Both the position numbers and the translations under genes were made by a program. The notes beneath the pieces are model-generated. The model was not told the origin of the DNA. It saw nothing but the letters and a program-made list of their open reading frames with translations, and did not search any database. From Tragulus kanchil (Eukaryota > Chordata > Mammalia > Artiodactyla > Tragulidae), in contig JAIOJX010000026.1 of NCBI GenBank assembly GCA_022376925.1, forward strand, positions 198,004,400 to 198,068,399: a DNA stretch of 64,000 nt, written 5' to 3'. Below, piece after piece: positions 39,136 to 52,302 of this stretch. How positions within the stretch are numbered: position 1 is the first letter of the stretch; every line of letters starts with the position of its first letter.

Positions 39136-39255
39136 TGAAGACGGAAATGGTAACCCATTCCAGTATTCTTGCCTAAAAAATCGCATGAACAGAGGATCTT
39201 GATAGGCTACAGTCCAAAGGGTCACAAAGACTCAGACACAACTGAATGACTAAGC
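39136..39255 (+). mobile_element. Bov-A monomer fragment
   Basis: The sequence acggaaatggtaacccattc, cagtattcttgcctaaaaaa and gtcacaaagactcagacaca is a decayed Bov-A unit without a tRNA head. It lies in intron 6. Confidence 0.85.
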
Positions 39256-39397
39256 ACCCCTCTGGTAGTTTTCAGAAAATCAGAAAAAATGACAAATAAG
39301 TAACAAACATATAATACTGTAATGCTAATGTACCTAAAAGAAACCCACACATAAAGAGTGAGAATGCATATTCATGAGGGAACCAGAGCTTTTAGCA

Positions 39398-39610
39398 AAG
39401 GCTTTTCAGATGGCTCAGTGTCAAAGAATCCACCTGCAGTGTAGGAGAAGCAGGAGATGTGGGTTCAATACCTGGGTTGGGAAGATTCCCTGGAGAAGGA
39501 AATGGCTACCCACATCAGTATTCTTGCCTCAAGAATCCCATGGACAGGGGAGCCTGGAGGGCTACAGTCCTGGGGTCACAAAGAGTCAGATAACTGAGCA
39601 CGCATGCACA
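39398..39610 (+). mobile_element. Bov-tA type SINE
   Basis: Head ggcttttcagatggctcagt, B-box-like gggttcaatacc, and the Bov-A monomer (ggaaatggctacccacatca, then acaggggagcctggagggct). It lies in intron 6. Confidence 0.9.
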
Positions 39611-40599
39611 TATTCCTGGGTCACAATTGATTCTTGGTTTTGTTTGTGGGGAATGACTACTTCTATTAACAGGGATGAATTACAAAACCTAATGTTGAAT
39701 GAAACCAGGATGTCATAGAAAAACATAAATCCATTTTTATGTAGGGTAAATAATAAATAATACGTTGGTGATAACAAACTGGGCAATGATAAACAACACA
39801 TAGTATTTACTATTTTAATCATTTTTAAATATACAATTCAGTGGTACTAAGTACATTCTTAATGTTATGTAATCATCACTACATTGTTTAATGCTGATGG
39901 TATACATTCTTAAGGGATAAACTTAAATGGAAGACAAGGGAGTAATTAACACCAAATTCTGTGAGTGATAATGTTTGGTAGGAACGGGAAGCAATTGTGG
40001 TGGGGCACACAGGGGATGAGATAGGCTGTGAGTTTTTATCTTATGCTTATTTTTAAAACTCTGTGTGTGTATGCATGTGTTACAAATAATACATTTCCTA
40101 ATAAAAATGTTAAACTGCTATGGAAACACATGTTAAGGAACAGAGTATATATCTTTTAATTCTTATTTAAAACTCTCATGTTGATAAATAATAGTTTTGT
40201 GATAGAAGGTAGTTAACACAGGTAGAACATCAACAGGGGGCAAGAGTGCTCAAAGAAAAAATTCAAAATTTAAATTTGTCTGGATATGCTAACAAATGTG
40301 TACAAAGCTGGTATAAATCAAATGATAGTATTCTGTCTAGGACATGTAACACACAAAAAAAGGACAGACTGATAAACTGGGAAAAGTTAGAAGATGATCA
40401 TTTTAATCCCACTAGTAGACTTGCTATTTTAATTGCACTAAATGAAGTGCAAGATGTTAGACCAGCTATGAAAATCTGTTTCTTTTTTCTCTCAACTGAT
40501 GACTTCACTACTCTTGGTTGAACGATTAAGAATCTTATTTCTAAAAGAAAACAAGAAGGAACCTACAGAAAAGAAACAATATGATTAGAAGCAAGAGGG

Positions 40600-40990
40600 T
40601 CTGATTTATGAAGAAAGATTAAAGGATTTAAGCTGCACAGTTTGGTTAAGTGATGACTAAAAGAGAGCATGATAACAGTCTACAAATATTTGAAAAGCAT
40701 AGACCAAGGAGGGAGGATTTGCTATTTATCTTAGTACAAAGTTGTTAAACTGGTCATGAATGGTTGATGTTAAGGAGAAGGAAACTCAGGCTATCAGGGA
40801 AACTTCCTGGTTGGAATGTATGAAATCAAGGGACTATTCCCTAGGAAATAATGGCAACTTCATTCCAGAGGCACTTACAACAAAATTGGACCCACTCTGG
40901 AAAATTCACAGGAAAAGAAAAGTTTTCTTTGACCAGGACAAAGTATTAAAACTAGGTTTCATTTGTTTGTTTTATTCCTGACAATTAAAG
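40600..40990 (+). mobile_element. L3/CR1-like LINE relic
   Basis: The blocks gatgactaaaagagagcatg, ataacagtctacaaatattt, gaaggaaactcaggctatca and ggaaacttcctggttggaat resemble the 3' end of old CR1-type (L3) LINEs. It is strongly diverged. The short open frames over it are not genes. Confidence 0.5.
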
Positions 40991-41099
40991 GGTTCTGAGA
41001 CTTTCTCTAAGCTGTTTTTGAAATCTGAACCACTATATTTATGAATAAAAAATTTTAAACAATCAAAATTCATACCGCTGGCTGATAATGACTCTTACT

Positions 41100-44000
41100 T
41101 TCCTCTGCTTATTTTGTTTTGCTTTTGTTGCCACTAATTTTGTTCACTTTTATATTATGAGAGATTTAAAGCTTAAAGGAAGGTATATATCAAAAATAAT
41201 AAATACTCACGTACCTAGTATCTTAAGACTTTAGACATTTGAAATATTAAAGTGGCCTCGATAGCCTTCTCTAGTTTTATTTCTGTTTCCCTCATCAGGA
41301 ATGTTCTGTATTTGGCTTATATCATTACTGTTCAAAACTTTAAAAATTTACATCATATGTAAATGCTTTTCAGCAACATATACCATTGCTTTAAAACTGG
41401 TACCATGCAGTATGTATCTTTCTACATTCAATGAGCTTTCATACAACTTTAAGTGTTTGAGGTGAACCTAATTTGATTCTTATGGCTATAGTTTGCTCAT
41501 TTCTGAAGCAATGTAGTATTTTCTTATATTAAAATTTCATTTTCTCACTATATCATAGAAGAATTTTATTTTTTGGTATTCTGAAATTATAAACAAACTG
41601 CAATGAATATCTTCCTACATGCCTTCTTGTGTACAGTGTGAAGGTTCCTCTAGGAAGGTAGTCATAATGTGTGTGAACTTTTAATTTTATTAGGTATTGC
41701 CTCTTCTACCATTTAGAAGAGTTTTTTAGCTCTCATTCTTAACAACGCTATATTTTAATACATTTAACTGCTGCTAGTCCGATAATAGTAAAATGATTAT
41801 TCATTAAGGTGTTAATGTTTACTTCCCTGATTTAAAAATAGATCTATTTATTGACGGGGGGATATTCAAAATATTTATGGACTACACATTATAGAACCTG
41901 GTCAGTCAGAACGGGTGCCATGAGCATCATTACTATGTATTAGTCCTTCTTTTCATCTTGTGTGAATTGCTAGTTCATATACTTTGCTGTATTTCTATTG
42001 TGTTGTGTTTTTATTGGGCTTCCCTTGTGGCTAGGAAAATTTTTATTATTGAGTTGAACTCACTCTAAAACAGTGCCGTCTGATAGAACTTTCTGTGATG
42101 GTGAAAATGTTCTATTATCTGCACTGTTCAAATATAATATTCAGTAGCCAGCACTTGAAATATAAATAATATAATAGAGAAACTGAATATTTTATTTTAT
42201 GTAATTAATAGGCACATGTGGCTAGTGGTTACCATACTGCATAGCATAATATTTGTACATATTAATCCTCTATCACTTATACATAATATCACGTACCTAG
42301 TATCTTAAGACTTTAGACATTTGAAATATTAAAGTGGCCTCGATAGCCTTCTCTAGTTTTATTTCTGTTTCCCTCATCAGGAATGTTCTGTATTTGGCTT
42401 ATATCATTACTGTTCAAAACTTTAAAAATTTACATCATATGTAAATGCTTTTCAGCAACATATACCATTGCTTTAAAACTGGTACCATGCAGTATGTATC
42501 TTTCTACATTCAATGAGCTTTCATACAACTTTAAGTGTTTGAGGTGAACCTAATTTGATTCTTATGGCTATAGTTTGCTCATTTCTGAAGCAATGTAGTA
42601 TTTTCTTATATTAAAATTTCATTTTCTCACTATATCATAGAAGAATTTTATTTTTTGGTATTCTGAAATTATAAACAAACTGCAATGAATATCTTCCTAC
42701 ATGCCTTCTTGTGTACAGTGTGAAGGTTCCTCTAGGAAGGTAGTCATAATGTGTGTGAACTTTTAATTTTATTAGGTATTGCCTCTTCTACCATTTAGAA
42801 GAGTTTTTTAGCTCTCATTCTTAACAACGCTATATTTTAATACATTTAACTGCTGCTAGTCCGATAATAGTAAAATGATTATTCATTAAGGTGTTAATGT
42901 TTACTTCCCTGATTTAAAAATAGATCTATTTATTGACGGGGTGATATTCAAAATATTTATGGACTACACATTATAGAACCTGGTCAGTCAGAACGGGTGC
43001 CATGAGCATCATTACTATGTATTAGTCCTTCTTTTCATCTTGTGTGAATTGCTAGTTCATATACTTTGCTGTATTTCTATTGTGTTGTGTTTTTATTGGG
43101 CTTCCCTTGTGGCTAGGAAAATTTTTATTATTGAGTTGAACTCACTCTAAAACAGTGCCGTCTGATAGAACTTTCTGTGATGGTGAAAATGTTCTATTAT
43201 CTGCACTGTTCAAATATAATATTCAGTAGCCAGCACTTGAAATATAAATAATATAATAGAGAAACTGAATATTTTATTTTATGTAATTAATAGGCACATG
43301 TGGCTAGTGGTTACCATACTGCATAGCATAATATTTGTACATATTAATCCTCTATCACTTATACATAATACACATGTCCAGTTTTTGTTTTGTACATTTT
43401 ATGTATTTGAAGCCATCCAAACATATACTTGTTTTTGCATTCTGTTTTTCTTCCTAACATATCTCCATGTCATTAAAATAACCTTTAATAAATGCTATAA
43501 TATTCAGTTCTGTAAAAGTCTTAGAGATTATGCAACCATTTTTTATTATTAATCATTTAAATTGGATGTTTTACACTATAGTCAATAACACTTTTGTCCA
43601 TAATATTTTGTTTGCATTTTCTATTATTTCTTTATGTGAGATTCATGTAAAAGTGAAATTAGTAGGAGAAAGAGTATGAACACTTTAAGGATTTGAATAT
43701 GGATCTTGCAATGATTTTCCAGAGAGTTTGCTCTGGTTTCACCAGCAGGGTATGAAAGAGCTTATCTCACCAAAGTTTCACCAGTAAGAAATTAATAATA
43801 ATTTCTTAATATTTGATAATTGTATTATTTAAAATTTTAATTTTAATTTATTTGGTAGTCCATTTTCATGCATTTATTGGCCTTGTCTTCTGTATGTGTT
43901 TTACCTATTCATGCCTTTATTTTTTTAACTATTATTGAGGTTCTCCTATTTTTTAAAATAAATTGACAAGGTTTCTTCATGCAATAGAGACATTATCCTT

Positions 44001-44470
44001 TTGTGGTATTTGCATGTGACAATGGAAAAATATCTTCCCATTCTCTTTTCTTTTGACTTCAGATTTTGTATGTGAGGCTTTGAGTTAAAAGATTTCAATG
44101 TTTCACTTTTTTCCTTTGAAATTTTCTAAATTGTTTTCATGCTTAGAAATGAGGCAGAAATGAGGCAAATATGTTTCCTTCTAATTGTCAGTTTTATATT
44201 TAATAATTTATATGAATTTCATAAAAGTATGAGATACAGACTTTTTTTCCAAAATAGATTATTTGTGTAACATTATTCCCTGAAGGATTTTATTTATTTA
44301 TTTGGTACTCCATTTTCTTCCATGAAGGACTTATGACAATTTACTGAAAAATATTTCTTTCTTCATTGGTTATAATGTCTCCTTGATCACACATGAAATT
44401 ATAATGTACACTGGGGCCTTTGTTCAGGTATCTCATCTCTGCTATAGATTTGTTCTACCTACACTCAAGT
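41100..44470. mobile_element. AT-rich old L1-like sequence in intron 6
   Basis: The region, duplicated in part by D12, has the composition and phrases of old L1M 3' UTRs (for example gaaattataaacaaactgca, gtgaaattagtaggagaaag, ccttttgtggtatttgcatg). I cannot divide it into elements reliably or assign strands. Confidence 0.4.
41207..43371. repeat. ~1.08 kb direct duplication D12 (intron 6)
   Basis: Bases 41207-42288 recur at 42289-43371 with an offset of 1082 and almost perfect identity (one G/T difference, near 41861/42943). The copies abut directly. Old L1-like AT-rich sequence fills both. Confidence 0.95.
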
Positions 44471-44569
44471 TACTATCATAGTGTAATAGTCTTGTGATAC
44501 TTGCCAGACAAGTCTCCTACAAACTATTCTTCTTTCTTCTCTCAACTATTAATTCTTTTTTATCCTTCT

Positions 44570-44795
44570 GTGCACGCATGCATGCTCAGTCACTAAGTCA
44601 TGTCCTATTCTTTGCAACCCCATGGACTGTAGCCTGCCAGAATCCTCTGTCCATGGAATTTTCCAACCAAGAATACTGGAGTGGGTTGCCATTTCCTACT
44701 CCAGAGAATCTTCCCTACCCAGGATTGAACCTGTGTCTCGTGTCTCCTGCATTGGCAGGTGGATTATTTACCACTGAGTCACCTGGGAATCCTCA
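44570..44795 (-). mobile_element. Bov-tA/Bov-A type SINE
   Basis: On the minus strand, head ggattcccaggtgactcagt, tRNA-like part, then the Bov-A monomer (ggcaacccactccagtattc) and an end complementary to ctcagtcactaagtcatgtc. Confidence 0.92.
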
Positions 44796-45009
44796 TATAT
44801 CCTTTTATATCAAGTTAATTTCCAAAAATAACTGCCCACTCCAATTTTTTAAGAGTATTAAATATCTAAGTTTAAGGAAGTACTTACACATTTATAATAT
44901 CTAGTGTTTCTATCCACACATTTGGTATGTCCTTTCATTTAAAATTTTCTTTCATACTTGCATTTTTTTTAGTTAGGTAGTGTACTGTCTCTTCTTGTAT
45001 TATATGTTA

Positions 45010-45215
45010 TGTTGAAGTGTTAGTCACTCAGTTGTGTCCAACTCTGCCTCTCTATTGACTGTAGCCCACCAGACTCCTGTTCTCCAGATTACTGGAGCAG
45101 GTAGCCATTCCCTTCTCCAGGGGATCTCCCTACCCCTCCTCCCAGGGACTGAACCCCGATCTCTTGCACTGCAGGCAGATTCTTTACAGTCTGAACCACC
45201 AGGGGGGACACCTTC
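45010..45215 (-). mobile_element. Bov-type SINE
   Basis: On the minus strand, head tgtccccccctggtggttca, a middle with ggagatcccctggagaaggg, and an end complementary to gttagtcactcagttgtgtc. It lies in intron 6. Confidence 0.92.
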
Positions 45216-46307
45216 GCTTATGATTACTCCCAAATATTTTCATTTCTGATGTTTCTTGAAGTTTACATTTTATGTGTTCTACACTTTCTGTCTTCCACAG
45301 AGACTGTTCCCAACTGTCTCAGTAGAGAATCTGTAATAAACATAAGCTCTATAGAAAAGAATTTGAATGACCATTTTCTCAGTTCTCCCTAGGGAGGCAC
45401 TTGGCTAGTACTATTCCATATGCATAAAAGAGCTCATTTCCTACATACAATGGGTGTCTTGGGGGCATAAAGGCATCCTACATTCCCTCTGGAAATCCTG
45501 ATGGAGGAGAGCTGGGATTTCAAGTTTCTTCAGATTCCTACTACTCACTACCAAGATTTCACTCACAGAAGAATGACCTAACTGACTGCTGATACCCTCA
45601 GAGAGAAAACCAAAGCACCAAACTATCTCAATTTCCTGCCATAAGATCCACAAAGGCACTCCCATCTGAACTAAACCATTTCTCTTTCTAATTCTAATGA
45701 AACAAACGCCCTTTCTCTCTAGGGCCACTTCCTCCAGTCCAAAGCTCTTTCCTGACCACCTCTTCAGTGAGCCTGTACTCTCAACTTACCCCTCTCTTTC
45801 AAATCTTCAGTCTCTACTCCTTACTGACTTCTTCTTTCTGAATTAATTGCTCAAGCCCACCGCCAAATATCACTCCCTATTTGACTAAGTTTTTTGCATT
45901 CAATTCCACTGCCTACTCATATCACAAATCAGTCAAAGCCTAGCTCTCTACTGAACTGTTCTCCTTGTAGTCATTAATTATCTCTACTCAACTAATTCCA
46001 TGGACCTTTTCCAGTCCTTATCTGGATGACCTTTGAGCACCATTTGATAGTAGCAACCATTTTCTCTGGTTGGAAGCACTCTTTTCTCCAGGATTCTCTA
46101 CTACTGTATTCTTCTTTCTCTTCCCATGTTCTTTCCCACTTTTCATAACTCTTTTCTCATCATGTCTTTTCTTCTCATTTATTTTTCCCCAGATATGCTT
46201 ATCCTTTACCATGATTTCAGTCACCATCAAACGAAATACCTAAATTCTCTCATCCAGTCACATATATCCAACTGCTCACTTCAAGTTTACACTGTATATT
46301 TTATAAG

Positions 46308-46699
46308 CACATCAAATATTTGTTGTTGTTGTTCAGTTGTGACCCCAGGGACTACAACATGCCAGGCTTCCCTGTCCTTCCCTATCTCTCAGAGTTGGCT
46401 CAAACTTATGTCCTGTGAGTTGGTGATATTATACAACCATCTCATCCTCTGTCACCCCCTTCTCCTCTTACTCTCAATCTTTCTCAAGCATTGTGGTATT
46501 TTCCTTAGGGCTTCCCTGGTGGCTCAGATGGTAGAGAAACTGCACTGCAGGAGACTCAGGTTCAGTCCCTGGGTTGGGAAGATCCCCTAGACAAGGGAAT
46601 GGCAACTCACTCCAGTATTCTTGTGTGGAGATTTCCATGGCCAGAGGAGCCTGGTGGACTACAGTTCATGGGGTCACAAAAAGTTGACACATCAAATAT
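46308..46699. mobile_element. BovB fragment (minus) joined to Bov-tA SINE (plus), left D13 copy
   Basis: A BovB 3' fragment in minus orientation (46327-46490, including catctcatcctctgtcaccc) is followed by a plus-strand Bov-tA SINE (46508-46686, head gggcttccctggtggctcag). The pair is bracketed by an exact 12-base repeat cacatcaaatat at 46308-46319 and 46688-46699. D13 duplicates the whole unit at about 47394-47785. Confidence 0.85.
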
Positions 46700-47020
46700 A
46701 GCAAGTTCCAAATTGAGTGAGCCCTTTGCCTTTCTACTCTTTCTACCTGCTTCTCTTCCAGTGTTTCCTGGCTAAAGCCAGTCACTTCTCTCCATCCTTA
46801 GGGCAATTATCCTCATTCAGATTATTTTCTTATCTAGACCTATCCATATATGTATAACTGATGCTCCAGTGGTACCAAGGCTTTGAAATCCTAATCTATG
46901 CTGTTCTGTCTGTCTGGACCATTCTTCACCTCTCTTCAGCAACTCCTCCTCCAAACCCCTACTTATTCTCAGTTCTATCTTTAAATGTCACTTCATGTAG
47001 GAAATGTCCTTAACCACTTA
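46700..47020 (+). mobile_element. L2-like LINE relic
   Basis: The phrases ctgtctggaccattcttcac, caactcctcctccaaacccc and tctttaaatgtcacttcatg are typical of the L2 3' region. It is duplicated by D13 at about 47786-48106. Confidence 0.55.
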
Positions 47021-48537
47021 TATTAGGTTAACCTTCAAGATACCCTTTAAAATTAGTTACAATTACTTGCTCAAGATACATTTTTCTGCTACACTATATA
47101 GGGTCAAACTTATCCATTCAAAATTTTGTCCCCTCATACCTGTAATAGCACATATTTATTGATTAACATTTCAACCATGGGTTTAAAAAACAGAATTTAT
47201 TTTGAATTTTTAAGAAAACAAATACATCTCAGTTTCCTTAGCTGTAAATTGGCAAAATTTTTTTTCATTTCATCCCCCCAGAACTTATCCTTTACCATGA
47301 TTTCAGTCACCATCAAACGAAATACCTAAATTCTCTCATCCAGTCACATATATCCAACTGCTCACTTCAAGTTTACACTGTATATTTTATAAGCACATCA
47401 AATATTTGTTGTTGTTGTTCAGTTGTGACCCCAGGGACTACAACATGCCAGGCTTCCCTGTCCTTCCCTATCTCTCAGAGTTGGCTCAAACTTATGTCCT
47501 GTGAGTTGGTGATATTATACAACCATCTCATCCTCTGTCACCCCCTTCTCCTCTTACTCTCAATCTTTCTCAAGCATTGTGGTATTTTCCTTAGGGCTTC
47601 CCTGGTGGCTCAGATGGTAGAGAAACTGCACTGCAGGAGACTCAGGTTCAGTCCCTGGGTTGGGAAGATCCCCTAGACAAGGGAATGGCAACTCACTCCA
47701 GTATTCTTGTGTGGAGATTTCCATGGCCAGAGGAGCCTGGTGGACTACAGTTCATGGGGTCACAAAAAGTTGACACATCAAATATAGCAAGTTCCAAATT
47801 GAGTGAGCCCTTTGCCTTTCTACTCTTTCTACCTGCTTCTCTTCCAGTGTTTCCTGGCTAAAGCCAGTCACTTCTCTCCATCCTTAGGGCAATTATCCTC
47901 ATTCAGATTATTTTCTTATCTAGACCTATCCATATATGTATAACTGATGCTCCAGTGGTACCAAGGCTTTGAAATCCTAATCTATGCTGTTCTGTCTGTC
48001 TGGACCATTCTTCACCTCTCTTCAGCAACTCCTCCTCCAAACCCCTACTTATTCTCAGTTCTATCTTTAAATGTCACTTCATGTAGGAAATGTCCTTAAC
48101 CACTTATATTAGGTTAACCTTCAAGATACCCTTTAAAATTAGTTACAATTACTTGCTCAAGATACATTTTTCTGCTACACTATATAGGGTCAAACTTATC
48201 CATTCAAAATTTTGTCCCCTCATACCTGTAATAGCACATATTTATTGATTAACATTTCAACCATGGGTTTAAAAAACAGAATTTATTTTGAATTTTTAAG
48301 AAAACAAATACATCTCAGTTTCCTTAGCTGTAAATTGGCAATATCATTACCTATTTTCCCTATATCACTATTCTTAATGCTCAAATGACCTGAAGTATAC
48401 GAAAATTTGCACTGAAATTCTCATATCCTGAGCAAACTGTGATGGTTGGTTGGTCACTCCAAATAAAAAAATTTTTTTTTAATTTCAATTTTGTTAAACA
48501 AATATCTTATTATAATTTTTAAAAAGCATTTCGACTG

Positions 48538-48802
48538 GGCTTCCCTGGTGGTCCAGTGGGTAAGGACACTGCCTTGCAGTGCAAGGGACACCGGTTTGTT
48601 CCCTGGCTTGGGAAGATCCCACGTGCTGCCGAGCAGCTGGACCGATTTGTCCAACTACTGAGCCAGAGCTCTGGACTGTATGTGTCTAGAGCCAGTGCTG
48701 TGTGACGAGAGAGGCCACTGTGATGGGAGGCCCACACAGGCCAAAGGGCAAAAGATGAAAATGAATGAAAGACCAATGGAAGTGGCCAAAAAAAAAAAAA
48801 GT
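48538..48802 (+). mobile_element. Young tRNA-derived SINE (shared-tail family)
   Basis: Head gggcttccctggtggtccag, A box, B-box-like ggtttgttccc, the family middle (acgtgctgccgagcagctgg), and a tail ending gaccaatggaagtggcc plus an A run. It is immediately followed by a BovB tail. Confidence 0.92.
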
Positions 48803-48805
48803 ATT

Positions 48806-49018
48806 TAGACTCATTGGAAAAGACCCTGATGCTAGGAGAGACTGAAGGCAAGAAAAGAAGGGGGTGACAAAGGATGAGATGGTTGGACATTATCACTGAG
48901 TCAATGGACAAGAGTGTGAGCAGGCTCCAGGAGATGATGAAGGATGGGGAAGCCTGCTGATGTACTGCCGTCCATGGGGTCACAAAGAGTCAGACATTAC
49001 GTAGTGACTGAACAACAA
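48806..49018 (+). mobile_element. BovB (RTE) LINE 3' end
   Basis: The sequence has attggaaaagaccctgatgc, ggtgacaaaggatgagatgg, tcaatggacaagagtgtgag and gtcacaaagagtcagacatt, which is the plus-oriented 3' terminus of BovB. Confidence 0.92.
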
Positions 49019-50355
49019 GTAGAGTATTTTTGAGCCTATAGGAAGTCCTTAACTGTGTTCTTTTATCTAATACTCGTAATAATTATACGCTATTATTTCT
49101 TCAGATAGTTTTAGAAAAATAGTCTGTATCCCTAACCAAAAAAGAAATGTTTTACTTTATTAACAAAACCTACATCTAAGTTTTTATTGTGCTCTTCTAA
49201 GGAGAAAGCAATAGACTTGAGAAAAAATTTTCTTTTATTCAGTAGTGAGGCTTTCCATCTGCATGCCATATCAGCTAATGGGCTGATGTTACCACCAACT
49301 CTTTAAAGCAGCAGAAGGAACACCTGAGAGGAGTGATTTAAATTCCCTACTGACATAAACTTCAGTCAACTGAAATGTATTTTTAAGTCAATACTTTTGC
49401 ACTTTCACAACTGTTTATCTAATAAAGAGCTATTATTCCATTGATAAAAAAGCAATCTGGAGGCTTTCATTATGTAATTAGCTATTAACTGTATTAAAAG
49501 CACTGGTGGGAAGAAACTGGTCATTTCAGAAGATTGGTGGCTTCTATATTAATTCTTAATATATTTGCATCATTTCATCAAACTAATGGAGTTACATTTA
49601 CCTCAGGTCCAGTTTTACCACCCAACACATTGCCATGGGCCAGAGTATGGCACCTCCTTTAATGATTAGTTGACTTGAGTATAATGAAGACCTTATTGTG
49701 TGCCTAATTAGCCATGCAGTCTCTAATGGTAGTTTAACTCATTTAGATAAACTCAGTTTGCTGATCTGCTCTTCGGTTGGAAGTGAGAAGGGTGAGATCA
49801 GTCTAAGGAAAAAGTGTGTTTTGTGTGTGTGGTGGGCCCTTTCTCCTTAGCTCCCACCTCTGTCCCCCTCCACCCTCCACCCCCAGTGCAGACGAGAACA
49901 GCAAACTCTCTCTCTCTCTCTCTCTCACACACACAGAGTAAAACAATCACAGCAAAACATTTGGGTTTCTTGACAGCTATTAAAGGTTTTGTCTAAATAG
50001 GTATACTCCAAACACCAATTCTTTCCATAGCCTCAGCTTTAGGTTTTTTAAATTTAAATAAACATTTCTCGGATCAATGGTGATCTTTTTAAAAACAATC
50101 TTTCATGTATCTAATATTAGGTGAGGATAATTGAAAAATCCCCTCTCCTAGGTTAACTGGAAGTTGTTCAGTAGGTCTATGTAAAGAATCATTAATTGAC
50201 TCTAATTTAGCACTGTCTTAAGCCCTCAGCCATTCAAAGGACTTTTAATAAATAACATTTATTTTTATATTTGCCAATAAGGATGAAAAAACCTATTTTT
50301 AAGCTTATAGTACATGTTACAACTGATATAAAATAGAAATGAAAATAATTCTTAC
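49019..50355. other. Right part of intron 6, little structure
   Basis: Single-copy sequence with a short CT/CA simple repeat at about 49907-49936. No recognisable transposon or gene was seen before exon 6. It is one of the longest repeat-poor stretches of the window. Confidence 0.5.
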
Positions 50356-50383
50356 CTCATTCTTCAGCTTGCTTCCAGAAAAC
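50356..50383 (-). CDS. RFX6: RFX6 exon 6 (28-base microexon)
   Basis: The exon is 28 bases, with acceptor tttttaag before 50383 and donor gtaag after 50356. Its first base completes the Arg codon of exon 5; the rest reads FSGSKLKNE in frame and ends on a codon boundary. It joins the DNA-binding domain to the linker in exon 7. It is far too short for ORF searches and was found only because the protein has a nine-residue gap between exons 5 and 7. Both phases fit exactly. Confidence 0.93.
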
Positions 50384-51278
50384 CTTAAAAATCAGAACAT
50401 TTTTCAGTAACTAAAAATACATATACAGTTATACCTATTGAGGAGATGAAAAGTACCTACAAAAGTAGTAACTTTATACCACAATTAGTGAAATAAATCT
50501 AGAGAAATGTGTTTGATTTTCAAAGGGACCAAAGCCTCTAAGGCAAGTAGAATAAAGGATATTGAGCAGAGTCAGGTAAGAATTGAGGCAATGAAGGCAC
50601 CCTTAATGTTAAGTATTTCTGTGTTCTGGCCTGTATTTTCACTTCTAGTGAGCAGTGGTCAGTGAACTGCTGTTATGTTCTCTGTAATATCTGAGTTCAT
50701 CTTACTATGACCTGGGTGACTAAAATTATTTTTTTTGCACAAGATACCTTACTTTTAAAAGTAATTCATTCTTTTGAGAGTTAAGAGCAGTTCTTGATAA
50801 ATTATCTCATAAGTCAATTTCAGATGCAGATTTAATCATTTGGAGTTCTAATATTTTAAAAAATAATAACTATATGTTATTACTGGTTTCATTGGATGCC
50901 ACTTTACTAGTCAGTAACATTCTCCTGATAGTTGATGGCAGGTTAGAACATGTTCTTTATGTTCATTTGTGTTTTTTTCTCTCACAAAGACTCAGTAGCT
51001 TGGGTCAGTAGCCTTATACTAAAGGAAGCTTGAATCTCAGAGCATATGTGACTAGAGATGAATACAATAAACTTTTCATTTTTGTAAGATATTGACCAAA
51101 GCACACTTATTTAAAACAACATATCTCTTAGGAAAAATTACATTGTCTGCCTTTATTTTACTGAATCTAGCTTGAAAACAGATTTAGTCTTATAAGTAAA
51201 TACTAATGTAAAAGCAATTCTGCTTTCCTGGTTTCTCTTTTACATCTCTCTGGGACACCTGGCTCACCATTAATTTCT

Positions 51279-51485
51279 TTTTTTTTTTTTTAAACCTTTA
51301 TTTTACTTTTAACTTTTACAGAGTTTTGTTGTTCACAGACATGCATGTTCTCAGATTAGTCACATGTATATCCCCCCCTTCCCTCCCCTCCCGACCATCA
51401 CACAGCACCCCTGAAGGATCCCCTTTTCTCACACAGCAATGACTATAGCTATTTTCTTCACTTATGATAGTACAGGCCTTCATCA
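51279..51485 (-). mobile_element. L1 3' UTR fragment
   Basis: This is the complement of the L1 3' UTR at about 14230-14440: cagagttttgttgttcacag, gtcacatgtatatcc, then a C-rich part and tgactatagctattttcttc. It lies about 200 bases from exon 5. The left edge of D14 (51422) is inside it. Confidence 0.85.
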
Positions 51486-51681
51486 CCATTAATTTCTCAT
51501 TAATGATTGCAAATTATGTACATTGCCTAGCCCTTGTAAGTGTCCATACGAAGTTAAAATTAAGACCTGATGCTTAAAGGAAAACATGGCTATAAGAAAA
51601 AGTAGTAAGTCATTTTATTAATAGATATAATACATATTTAAAAGCATACAGAGAACTTGACTTGAAGATAGCAGAACTCTA

Positions 51682-51858
<177 letters not shown>

Positions 51859-52090
51859 TCATCTTCCATTCCTAATTTTTTTTTTTCAAGTAACATCTTG
51901 ATGTGTTTAATCTTTTGTTAATGGTAACTAATCCTATGTATGGTCAAATTTCTAACTCTAAGCTTGATAAGGAGAATCACCTACTGCCTATCCATCTCAA
52001 ACCTCTTAAATTTAAAAGCCAGAAAAAGGAAAAAATGTAATTGCAGGCATGTAACTGTAAGCACTTAAGTTTGTAAGTGTGGACATAGCT

Positions 52091-52302
52091 GGTGTTAGTT
52101 TAGTCATTAAGTCATGTCTGACTCTTGTGACCCCATGAACTAAAGCCCGCCAGGCTCCTTTGTCCATTGAATTTTCCAGGCAAGAATACTGGAGTGGGTT
52201 GCTATTTCCTCCTCTCAGGCATCTTCCCAGTCCTGGGATGGAGCCTCTGTCTCCTACATTGCAGGCAGATTCTTTACTGACTGAGCCACCAAAGGATCCC
52301 TT
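52091..52302 (-). mobile_element. Bov-type SINE, left D14 copy
   Basis: On the minus strand, head gggatcctttggtggctcag, the middle with gcaacccactccagtattct-like Bov-A sequence, and an end complementary to gttagtttagtcattaagtc. It is duplicated at about 53182-53393. Confidence 0.92.

Larger units (their letters stand above)
46198..48341. repeat. ~1.09 kb direct duplication D13 (intron 6, BovB/SINE)
   Basis: Bases 46198-47255 recur at 47284-48341 with an offset of 1086 and no difference that I noticed. A 28-base T/C-rich filler separates the copies. It contains a BovB fragment, a Bov-tA SINE and L2-like sequence. Confidence 0.95.

Noticed and set aside
40246..40521. 91-codon open frame on the plus strand
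   Set aside because: There is no recognisable domain, the composition is AT-rich, and it lies next to an old LINE relic in intron 6. It is most likely chance.
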